From Chryseobacterium gwangjuense (GTDB lineage: Bacteria; Bacteroidota; Bacteroidia; Flavobacteriales; Weeksellaceae), in the NCBI RefSeq assembly GCF_021311115.1, contig NZ_JAJTNP010000002.1:496001-560000 (forward strand): 64,000 bases of DNA, in the 5' to 3' direction. A model generated the notes under the pieces. It ran no database searches, was not told where the DNA came from, and saw nothing but the letters and a program-made list of their open reading frames with translations. Positions 17,932-26,924 of the stretch are shown piece by piece. A program made the position numbers and the translations under genes. Within the stretch, counting starts at the first letter, position 1. Each line of letters begins with the position of its first letter.

Positions 17932-18840
17932 TTAGATCTGGCTTTTAATTTCAGCCATTAATTCTTTTCCGCCATTTTCGAGAACGACTTTTGCAAATTT
18001 TTCTCCAAAATCTTCTTCTTCATTATAGACAAAACTTTCATCTGTAGCGATACAGTTTTTACCGTCTAATGAACAAAGTGCCGCTTTGAAACGGATCTGG
18101 TCTTCAAAAATCTCAGCAAATGCACCGATAGGCGCAGTACAACCTCCTTCTAATGTGCTTAGGAAATTTCTTTCCATTTCTACACAGATTTGGGTAGATT
18201 TATGATTGATTGATTTTAAAACTTCGTTGATTTCTTTTTTGTCAGAATGTCCTGCAACAGCAATTACGCCTTGAGACGGAGCCGGAATTAAAAACGGAAG
18301 CATTTCGTAATCGATGTCCATTTTCATCCTTTTAATCCCTGCTAAAGATAAAATCGTTGCGTCGAAATCTCCTTCTTCCAATTTCTGAAGACGGGTCTGA
18401 ATATTTCCACGTATGTCGGAAAACTCAGCATTTGGAAAGTTCTTTAACCAAAAAGCTCTTCTTCTTAAACTGCTTGTTGCTAATTTTAATTCGTGGAATT
18501 CTTTATTTCTTGCAGATTCTTTTCTGATCAAAACATCTTGCGGGAAATCTCTTTCCAGATAGGCAATCATCTCAATATTCTGAGGCAATTGGGTAGGAAC
18601 ATCTTTTAGAGAATGTACAGCAATGTCGATCTCGTCATTCAGCAATGCTACGTCAAGATCTCTTGTGAAAACACCTGTGATTCCCAAAGAATAAAGAGGT
18701 TGGGTCAGGTTTTTATCGCCCGAAGATACGATAGGAACGATTTCCGTTAAATAATTATTGTTTTGAAGATGTCTCGCAACTTCTCTCGCCTGCCAAAGTG
18801 CTAATGCAGAATTTCGGGTTCCAATTCTAATGCTTTTCAT
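17932..18840 (-). CDS. hemC: Hydroxymethylbilane synthase (porphobilinogen deaminase)
   Basis: HemC polymerises four porphobilinogens into hydroxymethylbilane. I start at the ATG at 18840 (MKSIRIGTRNSALALWQA), which gives the standard N-terminus; a frame from 18864 adds eight residues. Either start overlaps the 3' end of hemA. The 302-aa protein shows HSLKDVPTQLP, LRRRAFWLKNFPNAEFSDIRGNIQTRL, and the dipyrromethane-anchoring Cys in STLEGGCTAPIGAFA. Confidence 0.95.
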   Translation of the reverse strand: MKSIRIGTRNSALALWQAREVARHLQNNNYLTEIVPIVSSGDKNLTQPLYSLGITGVFTRDLDVALLNDEIDIAVHSLKDVPTQLPQNIEMIAYLERDFPQDVLIRKESARNKEFHELKLATSSLRRRAFWLKNFPNAEFSDIRGNIQTRLQKLEEGDFDATILSLAGIKRMKMDIDYEMLPFLIPAPSQGVIAVAGHSDKKEINEVLKSINHKSTQICVEMERNFLSTLEGGCTAPIGAFAEIFEDQIRFKAALCSLDGKNCIATDESFVYNEEEDFGEKFAKVVLENGGKELMAEIKSQI

Positions 18841-20101
18841 TAAATTCGTTGTTTGGTTGTTCAACTAATATTTCGTGCATTAATTTACTAATTTCTTCGG
18901 CTTTTAACGGATTATCGATGATATATTTTGCAAAACGGTTGGTAATTTTCTGAATCATTTTGTCGGAAAGTTCCATGTCCGTGATATCTATATATTTATT
19001 TTTCTTATAAAAATTGTGCATTTCATTGCGTTCCATGTTCTTTAAAACCGCTTTGAAATGATGAATGTTGGGAGCCAGTTTTCTCTTTTTTTCCCACTCA
19101 AGAAAATCTTTGGTCAGCTCTTTAATGATTTTTTCAGCTTTCGGAATTTCTTTTTCTCTCTGCTGAATGGTTTCCTGAATTTGTTTTGAAAGTTCATCAA
19201 CATCAATCAGGGTCACGTTCTCATTTTCTGTAACATCTTTTGCGACGTTATGAGGAATTGAAAGGTCGATCACCAAAGTTTCTTTTCCGTTCGGGAAATG
19301 AGATTTATTAACAATCGGATGTTTTGCCCCGGTTGCTACGATAAGAATATCTGTGTTTTTTAATTCTTTATCAAAATCAGCATAGTCGATATGCGGAATA
19401 TTATATTTCTCGGAAATCTTTGCTGCTGTTTCCTGAGTTCTGTTGGCAATTTTAATTTTCGGCTGATAAACGTGTTTTACTAAGTTTTCAACCGTATTTT
19501 GTCCGATTTCACCTACTCCTAAAAGCAGGATGTTTTTCTCAGCAATCCTTTTCTGGCTATTTAAAATATAATGAACTGCTGCATAAGAAACAGAGGCTGC
19601 TCCATTGGAAATTCCGGTTTCGTTTTTGATTCTTTTGGAAATCTGAATAGCGGAATTAATGGCTCTTTCTAAAAAAGGATTAGAATTTTGTCTTTCTTTC
19701 TTAAAGCGGTTATATGCTTTTTTGATTTGCCCGATAATTTCAAAATCCCCGATAATCTGGCTTTCCAAACCTGCAGCCACTCTGAATAAGTGTGTTAAAG
19801 CTTCTTCTTTTGTCAGAATATTAGCAAACTGTAAGAAATCCATTAGATTTACTCCAATCGTTTTGCAATACTCTTCGGCAATCAAAAGATAATTTGGTGA
19901 AGTGGTATAGATTTCGGTTCTGTTACAAGTAGATACTACAAATGCGTCCCCTAAGTTTTCATCATGAATTTGGGTGACAAAGTTTTTGATATTTTCATCA
20001 AAGAAGGCGAACTTTCCTCTGGTTTCTACATCAGCCTTTTCAAAGTTAATGGAAAGTACCGAGAAATTCGCTGTTTGATGGATATTTGAATACTGTAACA
20101 T
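18827..20101 (-). CDS. hemA: Glutamyl-tRNA reductase
   Basis: HemA reduces Glu-tRNA to glutamate-1-semialdehyde, the first committed C5-pathway step. The 424-aa protein shows the catalytic Cys in FVVSTCNRTEIY (about residue 60), LFRVAAGLESQIIGDFEIIGQIK, the NAD(P)H-binding ILLLGVGEIGQNT near residue 185, and a C-terminal dimerisation region. It is the first gene of the heme unit hemA-hemC-DUF1287-amidase-hemD-hemE. A TAAATTTG box at 20110-20117 lies 8 bases upstream, which would give a very short or absent 5' leader. Confidence 0.96.
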   Translation of the reverse strand: MLQYSNIHQTANFSVLSINFEKADVETRGKFAFFDENIKNFVTQIHDENLGDAFVVSTCNRTEIYTTSPNYLLIAEEYCKTIGVNLMDFLQFANILTKEEALTHLFRVAAGLESQIIGDFEIIGQIKKAYNRFKKERQNSNPFLERAINSAIQISKRIKNETGISNGAASVSYAAVHYILNSQKRIAEKNILLLGVGEIGQNTVENLVKHVYQPKIKIANRTQETAAKISEKYNIPHIDYADFDKELKNTDILIVATGAKHPIVNKSHFPNGKETLVIDLSIPHNVAKDVTENENVTLIDVDELSKQIQETIQQREKEIPKAEKIIKELTKDFLEWEKKRKLAPNIHHFKAVLKNMERNEMHNFYKKNKYIDITDMELSDKMIQKITNRFAKYIIDNPLKAEEISKLMHEILVEQPNNEFNEKH

Positions 20102-20109
20102 AAGCGCAG

Positions 20110-20117
20110 CAAATTTA
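20110..20117 (-). promoter_or_regulatory. -7 box for the heme operon
   Basis: TAAATTTG on the minus strand lies 8 bases upstream of the hemA ATG, which implies a short or leaderless transcript. Confidence 0.45.
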
Positions 20118-20444
20118 CGTTTTTTTTAATTAATCATACTCAGATCGTATATATGATAATTATCGTAAAAAACTATTTCGTGACAACAAGAGATTTTAGA
20201 TTTACGCTTTAAATAAGAATGTTAAAAGTTTTAAGACTTATCATATTATTTTAATATTGTATATTTATTATGTTAAATGTCTGTAACTTCTGTCTTCCCG
20301 CTTTCTGTCTGCAAAAGATCTTAAATCTGGTTGAGCTTAAAGTTCGTAAATATCTAACGTAAAAGTTAATAAGTGGTTAGAAAATTTAATAAAATTTTAA
20401 CCAAATTATATGCTTTTGGAATGTCTTTGGTAGTGTTAAATTTA
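20118..20444. other. Divergent hemA/mreB intergenic region
   Basis: About 330 bases separate the two promoter boxes. The stretch is very AT-rich with scattered inverted short repeats (for example ATATATGATAATTATCGT at about 20149). I see no ORF, RNA gene or terminator. It probably holds upstream control sequence for both the heme and rod-shape operons. Confidence 0.5.
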
Positions 20445-20452
20445 TATCTTTG
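20445..20452 (+). promoter_or_regulatory. -7 box for the mre operon
   Basis: TATCTTTG matches TAnnTTTG and lies 29 bases before the mreB ATG; the nearest upstream TTTG motifs are at non-standard spacing (15 and 26). Confidence 0.45.
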
Positions 20453-20481
20453 TAAATCTTTAAAAAAATCAGAAGTAAAAT

Positions 20482-21507
20482 ATGAGTTTATTCGATATGT
20501 TTACGCAAGAAATTGCGATAGACCTTGGTACAGCTAATACCCTTATCATCCATAATAATAAAATTGTTATAGATCAGCCGTCAATTGTAGCAATTGAACG
20601 TTCTACGGGTAGGCCTATAGCTGTCGGAGAGCAGGCAAAACATATGCAGGGAAAGACTCACGAAGATATTAAGACGATTCGTCCGTTGAAAGATGGAGTA
20701 ATTGCAGATTTTCATGCTTCTGAGCATATGATTAAAGAATTTATCAAAAAAATTCCTGGAATTAAAGGTAAATTTATTCAACCGGCATTAAGAATTGTAA
20801 TCTGTATTCCTTCCGGAATTACTGAAGTTGAAAAAAGAGCGGTAAGAGATTCTGCTCAAAAAGTAAATGCAAAAGAAGTGCGTTTGATTTACGAACCAAT
20901 GGCTGCGGCAATTGGAGTTGGAATTGATGTTCAAAAACCTGAAGGTAATATGATTATCGACATAGGTGGTGGTACTACTGAAATTGCTGTGGTTGCTTTA
21001 GGAGGTATCGTTTGTGATAAATCTGTGAAAATTGCAGGAGACGTATTTACCAATGACATCGCTTATTACTTAAGAACTCACCATAATCTTTATATCGGAG
21101 AAAGAACTGCTGAGAGAATCAAAATTGAAGTAGGTTCTGCTGTGGAAGATTTGGAAGTTGATATTGATGATATTCCGGTACAAGGTAGAGACCTTATTAC
21201 AGGTAAGCCAAAAGAAATTATGGTTGGCTACAAAGAAATTGCCCGTGCTTTAGATAAATCAATTATCAGAATTGAAGATTCAGTAATGGAAACTCTTTCT
21301 TTAACTCCACCAGAATTGGCAGCCGATATTTACAAAACAGGTATTTATCTTGCAGGAGGAGGTGCATTATTGAGAGGTCTTGCGGACAGATTGCACAAAA
21401 AGACAGGTCTTCCTGTGTTTGTAGCGGAAGATCCGTTGAGAGCGGTTGTTCGTGGAACAGGTATTGCACTTAAGAATATGGATAAATTCAATTTCTTAAT
21501 TAAATAA
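20482..21507 (+). CDS. mreB: Rod-shape actin homologue MreB
   Basis: MreB forms membrane-bound filaments that guide lateral wall synthesis. The 341-aa product has the actin-fold nucleotide motifs IAIDLGTANTLI near residue 11, MIIDIGGGTTEIAVVALGG near residue 155, and IYLAGGGALLRGLADRL near residue 288. The N-terminus MSLFDMFTQE supplies the amphipathic membrane-binding helix typical of MreB. It heads the unit mreB-mreC-mreD-mrdA-rodA, whose later genes overlap by a few bases, so it is a single operon. Confidence 0.97.
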   Translation: MSLFDMFTQEIAIDLGTANTLIIHNNKIVIDQPSIVAIERSTGRPIAVGEQAKHMQGKTHEDIKTIRPLKDGVIADFHASEHMIKEFIKKIPGIKGKFIQPALRIVICIPSGITEVEKRAVRDSAQKVNAKEVRLIYEPMAAAIGVGIDVQKPEGNMIIDIGGGTTEIAVVALGGIVCDKSVKIAGDVFTNDIAYYLRTHHNLYIGERTAERIKIEVGSAVEDLEVDIDDIPVQGRDLITGKPKEIMVGYKEIARALDKSIIRIEDSVMETLSLTPPELAADIYKTGIYLAGGGALLRGLADRLHKKTGLPVFVAEDPLRAVVRGTGIALKNMDKFNFLIK

Positions 21508-21537
21508 TTTTTTAACCTTTTACGACATTATATCTGA

Positions 21538-22392
21538 ATGGGATTTTTGCTGAGATTATTTTCGAAGAATGCTCTTTTTGTCTTCTTTATATTTCTGCAA
21601 ATTATTGCTCTGGTTCTGATATTTTCTAAAAATGCAATGCAAAGATCCTGGATTGCAGGTCAGTCTGCTGCATTGAATTCCTGGGTTTCCGGATATATTG
21701 ACGAAGGGGTTTCTTATCTTAAGCTGAAGCAGACCAACGAAGATCTTGTTGCTCAAAACAAAGCCTTGATGATGGAGCTTTACGGAAAGCAGGGGATGAA
21801 AAATCCTCTTTTCAGAAAGGTTCATGATACATTGGGAGGAGGACAGATTTATACCTTCGTAGATGGTGAGATTGTTTTCAACAGCATCAACAGAAGAAAT
21901 AACTATTTTACGATAAACCGAGGAAGAAGAGACGGTGTATTTCCACAAATGGGAGTTATGGCACCAAAAGGGATTGCAGGTATCGTAATCAATTCTACGG
22001 ATAGTTATGCTTTGGTTCAGTCTGTTTTAAGTGTTAATAAAATTAGAATCAATGCTGCATTGAAAAACTCGGGGTATTTCGGGACCTTGTCATGGAACGG
22101 AGATAATTCCCGCGTAATGCATCTTGCGGATGTTCCAAAATATGTGGCTTTAAAAATTGGAGATACTGTCGTTACAGACGGGAAATCTGCAATTTTTCCG
22201 AAAGGGGTGATGATTGGGACTATTGCAGGATACTCTGTGGATAATAAAACTGGTTTCTGGGATATTTCAGTGGAACTGAGTGAAAAGATGGGGGCATTGA
22301 GTAAAGTTTATGTAATCAAAAACCTGAAAAAAGCAGAAGTGCAAAAAATTCAGGATACGATGCAAGCGGTAATAAAAAAGGAAAATGATTAG
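21538..22392 (+). CDS. mreC: Rod shape-determining protein MreC
   Basis: MreC is a periplasmic scaffold that joins MreB filaments to PBP2. The 284-aa protein has an N-terminal transmembrane helix (residues about 11-31, ALFVFFIFLQIIALVLIFS), a coiled-coil segment (YLKLKQTNEDLVAQNKALMMELYGK) and the beta-barrel domain with NNYFTINRGRRDGVFPQMGVMAPKGIAGIV and the family C-terminal pattern IFPKGVMIGTI. It starts 30 bases after mreB and overlaps mreD by 8 bases. Confidence 0.95.
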   Translation: MGFLLRLFSKNALFVFFIFLQIIALVLIFSKNAMQRSWIAGQSAALNSWVSGYIDEGVSYLKLKQTNEDLVAQNKALMMELYGKQGMKNPLFRKVHDTLGGGQIYTFVDGEIVFNSINRRNNYFTINRGRRDGVFPQMGVMAPKGIAGIVINSTDSYALVQSVLSVNKIRINAALKNSGYFGTLSWNGDNSRVMHLADVPKYVALKIGDTVVTDGKSAIFPKGVMIGTIAGYSVDNKTGFWDISVELSEKMGALSKVYVIKNLKKAEVQKIQDTMQAVIKKEND

Positions 22393-22891
22393 CAGAACGT
22401 TATTTACAGACATATTAATCATGATTTTTCTGGTTGCATTACAAATCTTTGTATTGAACAGAATTACGCTATTTGGGAAATATACTCCGGTTTTATATCC
22501 CGTGTTTGTTATGTTCTATCCTTTTTTTAGAAATAAATTTCAGTTTTTAGCTTTAAGTTTCTTAATAGGTTTGTCTATTGATATTCTTTTGTATTCAGGA
22601 GGAATCAATGCTTTTGCAACGACCTTGATTGCCTATTTCAGAACCTTGATTTTCAGAACTTCTACAGATACTTCTACAGACTTTTTCTCGTTTCAATCCC
22701 TTCAGTGGGGGCAGTTTTTACTGTTTTTGTTCTCAAGTATCTTCTTACATCAGCTTTTAGTACAGTATATCGAATTCTTCAAGTTGAGTAGATTTTTTGA
22801 AATTTTACTTAATGTATTGGTAACAAGTATAATTTCATTTATATTTATCGTTATATATGCATTAATATTTAAAATCAAACAAAAAGTTTGA
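22385..22891 (+). CDS. mreD: Rod shape-determining membrane protein MreD
   Basis: A 168-aa, very hydrophobic protein with about five predicted membrane segments (for example ILIMIFLVALQIFVLNRITLF, ALSFLIGLSIDILLY, FLLFLFSSIFLHQLLV, VLVTSIISFIFIVIYALIF). MreD has weak sequence conservation, so the call rests on length, hydrophobicity, the GLSIDILLYSGG pattern and its position between mreC and mrdA. It overlaps both neighbours (8 and 4 bases). Confidence 0.9.
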   Translation: MISRTLFTDILIMIFLVALQIFVLNRITLFGKYTPVLYPVFVMFYPFFRNKFQFLALSFLIGLSIDILLYSGGINAFATTLIAYFRTLIFRTSTDTSTDFFSFQSLQWGQFLLFLFSSIFLHQLLVQYIEFFKLSRFFEILLNVLVTSIISFIFIVIYALIFKIKQKV

Positions 22892-24930
22892 ACACACGTT
22901 ATTTAAAGATTTTTTCCGTTCTCGTAGTTATAGCCTTGATCTTCGTGGCTAGACTTTCCTATTTGCAGTTATTTACAGACCGTTATGCTTTAAATGCGGC
23001 GAATACCTCCATTAAAATTGAATATGTTATTCCACAAAGAGGAGTAATCTTCGATAGAAATGGTAAAATCATGGTAGGAAACCAGCCTGCTTATGAGATT
23101 TCATTCACACAAGCATTGATGAAGCCCGATTTTGATACTTTGGGTTTTTGTAATTTAATGAAAATCACTCCTCAGGATTTTACTAAAAGAATAGAGGTAA
23201 TAAAAAAGGAAAAATATTATTCCAAACTTACTCCGATGACTTTCATTAAGGATTTGAGTAGAGAGGATATTGCAAGAGTTCAAGAGATCATTTTTAAATA
23301 CCCTGCATTCAGTATCGTATCACGACCTCAACGGCAATATGAAGTTTCGACTTCCGGGAATTTATTAGGCTATACAAGTGAGGTAAACGAACGTGAAATT
23401 AAAAAAGACTCTGTTTATTATTTACCGGGTGACTTCATAGGAAAAACAGGAGTTGAAAAGGCCTATGAAAAAGAATTACGAGGAGTAAAAGGAATGAAGT
23501 ATATCCAAAAAGATATTAAACTTCGAAACGTCGGTCCATATAAGCAGGGGTCTTTGGATAAAGAGGTTGTAACAGGGAAAGATATTACGCTAACGATAGA
23601 CTATGACCTTCAGAGAATAGCAGAAGAAATGTTAGTCAATAAGCATGGTGCTGTAGTTGCCTTGGATCCTAATAATGGAGAAGTTTTAGTAGCTGCTACA
23701 GGTCCGGATATTGATCCGAATCTTTTTACAGGGCCTAACAAATCTAAAAATCTTTACGCACTGTCGAAAGATACAATTTACGAAAATAAACCAACTTTCG
23801 ATCGTTCACTACAGGCGGCTTATCCTCCCGGATCTACATTTAAATTACTTACTGCTTTGGCAGCTATGCAGATGGGAGTGATGGATGAAAAGACTATTTT
23901 CCCTTGTGGAGGTGGTTTTTTTTACAGAGGAAAACGAATTAAAGGTCATGGAGGAGCAGATCCGCTTATTCCGTCTATTCAGGTTTCAAGTAACTGCTTT
24001 TTCACGTATGCATTCATAGCAATCATTAAAAAATATCCGGGAAACCCTTCAAAAGGTGTTGATGAATGGAAAAAGATTATGAGTAGTTTTGGCGTGGGAG
24101 AATTCTTAAATAACGATTTTGCTGTAGGAGCAAAAGGAAGAATTCCTTCAGGAGATTTCTACGAAAAACGTTTCAAAGCCATTATGAAAGCAAGTGGGTC
24201 GCAGAGGACTGATTTTAAAAATTGGGATGAAATGCCTACTGGTGCTATCTATAATGGAATGGGGCAGGGAGATGTTCTCGTAACACCTATCCAATTGGCG
24301 AATTATGTTGCTGCCATTGCCAATCGTGGTTGGTATTATACTCCTCATATTGTTAAATCTATTGATGGTAGACCTAATCCGGACCCAAGATTTAAAGTGA
24401 AGCATCAAACATTGGTAGATAAAAGACATTTTGAACCTGTTTTAAAAGGAATGGAAGCTGTTGTACTTCGTGGAACAGCAGCAGGCTTGAAATCTCAGGA
24501 TTTTACACAGCTAGCCAAAACGGGAACGGCACAAGTACCTCAAGGGAAAGATAATTCAATCTTTGTTTTGATTGCTCCTGCTGATAAACCAAAAATTGTT
24601 GTGGTAGCCGTAATGGAGCATGCCGGTTTCGGTGCTACGTGGGCAGGACCAGCCTGTACCTTAATTGCTGAAAAGTATTTAACGGGAGATATAAAAAGAG
24701 AGTATCTGTATAAAAAAATGACAACGTCCAGCTTCATGCCTGAATATAAAAGACAATGGATTGCTGATTTGAAGCGTAAAGGTTTGTATGTAGAACCTAA
24801 ACCGGATTCAATAAAGCTTAAAAGAATACAGGACAGTCTGAAATTTATTAAAGAACAGAAAGCCAAATTGCAAAAGAAGATAGACGAAAAAGCAAAAAAT
24901 AATAAAAACACTAAAACGGTAAAACAATGA
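22888..24930 (+). CDS. mrdA: Penicillin-binding protein 2 (elongasome transpeptidase)
   Basis: PBP2 cross-links peptidoglycan during elongation together with RodA. The 680-aa class B PBP starts at a TTG that overlaps the mreD stop codon (TTGA). It has an N-terminal membrane helix (FSVLVVIALIFVARLSYLQLF), a PBP dimerisation domain, and the catalytic motifs SxxK in YPPGSTFKLL (about residue 313), SxN in SSNCFFTY, and KTG in LAKTGTAQVP (about residue 545). The C-terminus is a long Lys-rich tail (KIDEKAKNNKNTKT) that is more extended than in E. coli. It overlaps rodA by 4 bases. Confidence 0.96.
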   Translation: MNTRYLKIFSVLVVIALIFVARLSYLQLFTDRYALNAANTSIKIEYVIPQRGVIFDRNGKIMVGNQPAYEISFTQALMKPDFDTLGFCNLMKITPQDFTKRIEVIKKEKYYSKLTPMTFIKDLSREDIARVQEIIFKYPAFSIVSRPQRQYEVSTSGNLLGYTSEVNEREIKKDSVYYLPGDFIGKTGVEKAYEKELRGVKGMKYIQKDIKLRNVGPYKQGSLDKEVVTGKDITLTIDYDLQRIAEEMLVNKHGAVVALDPNNGEVLVAATGPDIDPNLFTGPNKSKNLYALSKDTIYENKPTFDRSLQAAYPPGSTFKLLTALAAMQMGVMDEKTIFPCGGGFFYRGKRIKGHGGADPLIPSIQVSSNCFFTYAFIAIIKKYPGNPSKGVDEWKKIMSSFGVGEFLNNDFAVGAKGRIPSGDFYEKRFKAIMKASGSQRTDFKNWDEMPTGAIYNGMGQGDVLVTPIQLANYVAAIANRGWYYTPHIVKSIDGRPNPDPRFKVKHQTLVDKRHFEPVLKGMEAVVLRGTAAGLKSQDFTQLAKTGTAQVPQGKDNSIFVLIAPADKPKIVVVAVMEHAGFGATWAGPACTLIAEKYLTGDIKREYLYKKMTTSSFMPEYKRQWIADLKRKGLYVEPKPDSIKLKRIQDSLKFIKEQKAKLQKKIDEKAKNNKNTKTVKQ

Positions 24931-26156
24931 AGTGGACGGAAGGAATAGATAAATTAGGTCTAGGCTTGTATTTCCTACTTTGTATTTTCGCAATAGCGAA
25001 TATTTACAGTGTTGACCAAAAGCTGGGTGAAAAACAGCTTATTTTCTTCTGCATCTCTTTGTTTGTAGGGCTGATTATTTTTGTGGGAAGAAGTAAGTTC
25101 TTCGAAAACATGTCAGGGATTATTTACATCGGAGGGGTTTTACTTCTTATAGGTTTATTCCCGTTTGGAAAAGAAATTCTTGGACAAAAAAACTGGTACA
25201 AATTCGGAAGCTTTACGATGCAGCCGGTTGAATTTGCTAAAATTGGGACTGCATTAATGCTTGCTAATTATGTTTCCGGACCTGAATTTAACTTAAGTAA
25301 TAAAAAATCATTATACACGACCTTAGCTATAATAGGAATTCCTGCCGCTGTGGTGCTGGCAATTCCGGATGTGGGATCTATGTTGGTTTTCATAGCGTTT
25401 TTCATAGCGCTGTATCGTGAAGGCTTAAGCGGAACGTTATTTGCGGTCGGATTTCTTTTTGCGGGAGTTTTCTTAGTTTCGTTGGCGATTCCTCCCATTA
25501 TTGTAGTGATTGTAATTCTGGTAATTATAGGAGGTTGGATAGCTATGAACTATTACAAAATGTCTTGGAATGTTATTTCGATTTCCGGGATTGTAGGTTC
25601 TGTTCTTGTTTTATGCGGATTGGCTTTTGGTTCACCTTACATTTTAGAAAAACTGCCGAAGCACCAAAGAGAAAGAATTGAGGTTCTTTATAAGGGTGAA
25701 AAAGCATTCAGAGATACTTCAGGATACAACTTGTTATATTCAAAAACAGCTATTGGTTCGGGAGGACTTTTAGGAAAAGGATATCGTGAAGGATCGGTTA
25801 CTCAGGGAAAATTTGTTCCGGAGCAGGAAACAGATTATATTTTCTGTACCGTAGGTGAAGAATGGGGGTTTGTTGGTAGTGCTGTTTTGATTCTTTGCTA
25901 TATGATTTACATCGGAAGGATTTATTATCTTGCCGAGCAACAGAAATCCTCATTTAATCGTGTTTTCGGGTATTGCTTTGCTTCGATCCTGTTGATGCAC
26001 TTTACCATCAATTTAGGGATGGTTATGGGGCTTTTCCCGACTGTTGGGATTCCGTTGCCTTATTTTAGTTATGGGGGAAGTTCTTTGCTTGCCTTTTCCA
26101 TGATGACTTTTATTTTCTTTAAACTGAACTATTCGGATAAAAACAGTTTGGTTTAA
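24927..26156 (+). CDS. rodA: Rod-shape SEDS glycosyltransferase RodA
   Basis: RodA polymerises lipid II into glycan strands as PBP2's partner. The 409-aa polytopic protein has about ten membrane segments. SEDS landmarks visible are KNWYKFGSFTMQPVEFAKIGTALMLA, PDVGSMLVFIAFFIALY, KTAIGSGGLLGKGYREGSVTQGKFVPEQETDYIFCTVGEEWGFVGS, and GLFPTVGIPLPYFSYGGSSLL near the C-terminus. Its ATG overlaps the mrdA stop (ATGA). It ends the rod operon. Confidence 0.96.
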   Translation: MKWTEGIDKLGLGLYFLLCIFAIANIYSVDQKLGEKQLIFFCISLFVGLIIFVGRSKFFENMSGIIYIGGVLLLIGLFPFGKEILGQKNWYKFGSFTMQPVEFAKIGTALMLANYVSGPEFNLSNKKSLYTTLAIIGIPAAVVLAIPDVGSMLVFIAFFIALYREGLSGTLFAVGFLFAGVFLVSLAIPPIIVVIVILVIIGGWIAMNYYKMSWNVISISGIVGSVLVLCGLAFGSPYILEKLPKHQRERIEVLYKGEKAFRDTSGYNLLYSKTAIGSGGLLGKGYREGSVTQGKFVPEQETDYIFCTVGEEWGFVGSAVLILCYMIYIGRIYYLAEQQKSSFNRVFGYCFASILLMHFTINLGMVMGLFPTVGIPLPYFSYGGSSLLAFSMMTFIFFKLNYSDKNSLV

Positions 26157-26208
26157 AATCAATTAGATCTATTATTTTTCACAATAAAAAATTAAACCAT
26201 AAAATTTT

Positions 26209-26790
26209 ATGGAAGAAACTTATATCCTTGATCAAACTTTTGAAAATATAGATTTTACGCGGCAACGTTTAGAAAAGGGCGAATATGAAAACTGTACTTT
26301 CAGAGATTGTAATTTTGAATATCAGAATCTTTCCGGATTCAATTTTAATGATTGCGAATTCATCGGTTGCAATGTAAGTATGGTGAAATTAGTTGGAACT
26401 GCTTTTCGTGATGTCAATTTCAAGGAATGTAAAATGTTTGGACTTCAATTCAATGACTGTAATGAATTCGGATTGTCCTTTAGGTTTGATGGATGTTCTT
26501 TAAACAATTCCGTCTTTTATCAAACCTCTATTAAGAAGACCTTATTCAAAGATTCAAGGTTTATTGAAGTTGATTTTACAGAATGTGATCTATCGGGTAC
26601 AGTCTTTAATAATTGTGATTTCTCAGGCGCTGTTTTTGATAACACTAATCTTGAAAAAGCAGATTTCAGGACTTCGGTTAATTATCTGATTGATCCTTCT
26701 CAGAATAGGCTTAAAAAGGCTAAATTTTCACTTTCTGAAATCCATGGTCTCCTTTATAAACTGAATATTGAAATAGATAAGAATAGTTAG
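26209..26790 (+). CDS. Pentapeptide-repeat protein
   Basis: The 193-aa protein is built almost wholly of pentapeptide repeats with the A(D/N)LxX or (C/S/T)xF pattern (for example CTFRDCNFEY, VDFTECDLSGTVFNNCDFSGAVFDNTNLEKADF). This gives a right-handed quadrilateral beta-helix that can mimic DNA. It resembles chromosomal Qnr-like proteins in size, and its C-terminus (SEIHGLLYKLNIEI) is a short helix such as those used for dimerisation. Quinolone-target protection is possible, but nothing in the sequence proves it. It has no signal peptide and stands alone after rodA. Confidence 0.85.
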   Translation: MEETYILDQTFENIDFTRQRLEKGEYENCTFRDCNFEYQNLSGFNFNDCEFIGCNVSMVKLVGTAFRDVNFKECKMFGLQFNDCNEFGLSFRFDGCSLNNSVFYQTSIKKTLFKDSRFIEVDFTECDLSGTVFNNCDFSGAVFDNTNLEKADFRTSVNYLIDPSQNRLKKAKFSLSEIHGLLYKLNIEIDKNS

Positions 26791-26871
26791 TAATGTGAAA
26801 AGCTTTATGTTTAAAGTAAGCTGTAATCGTATCTAAGCTTTCATAAAAACCTCATCAAGTATAAAAAACAA

Positions 26872-26899
26872 AAAAGCCATCAAAATTTTGATGGCTTTT
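26872..26899. terminator. Bidirectional terminator
   Basis: AAAAGCCATCAAAA followed directly by its reverse complement forms a 14-bp palindrome between the convergent pentapeptide-repeat and NlpC/P60 genes. Confidence 0.8.
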
Positions 26900-26924
26900 C
26901 ATTATTTAAATCAATTATTTAAAA

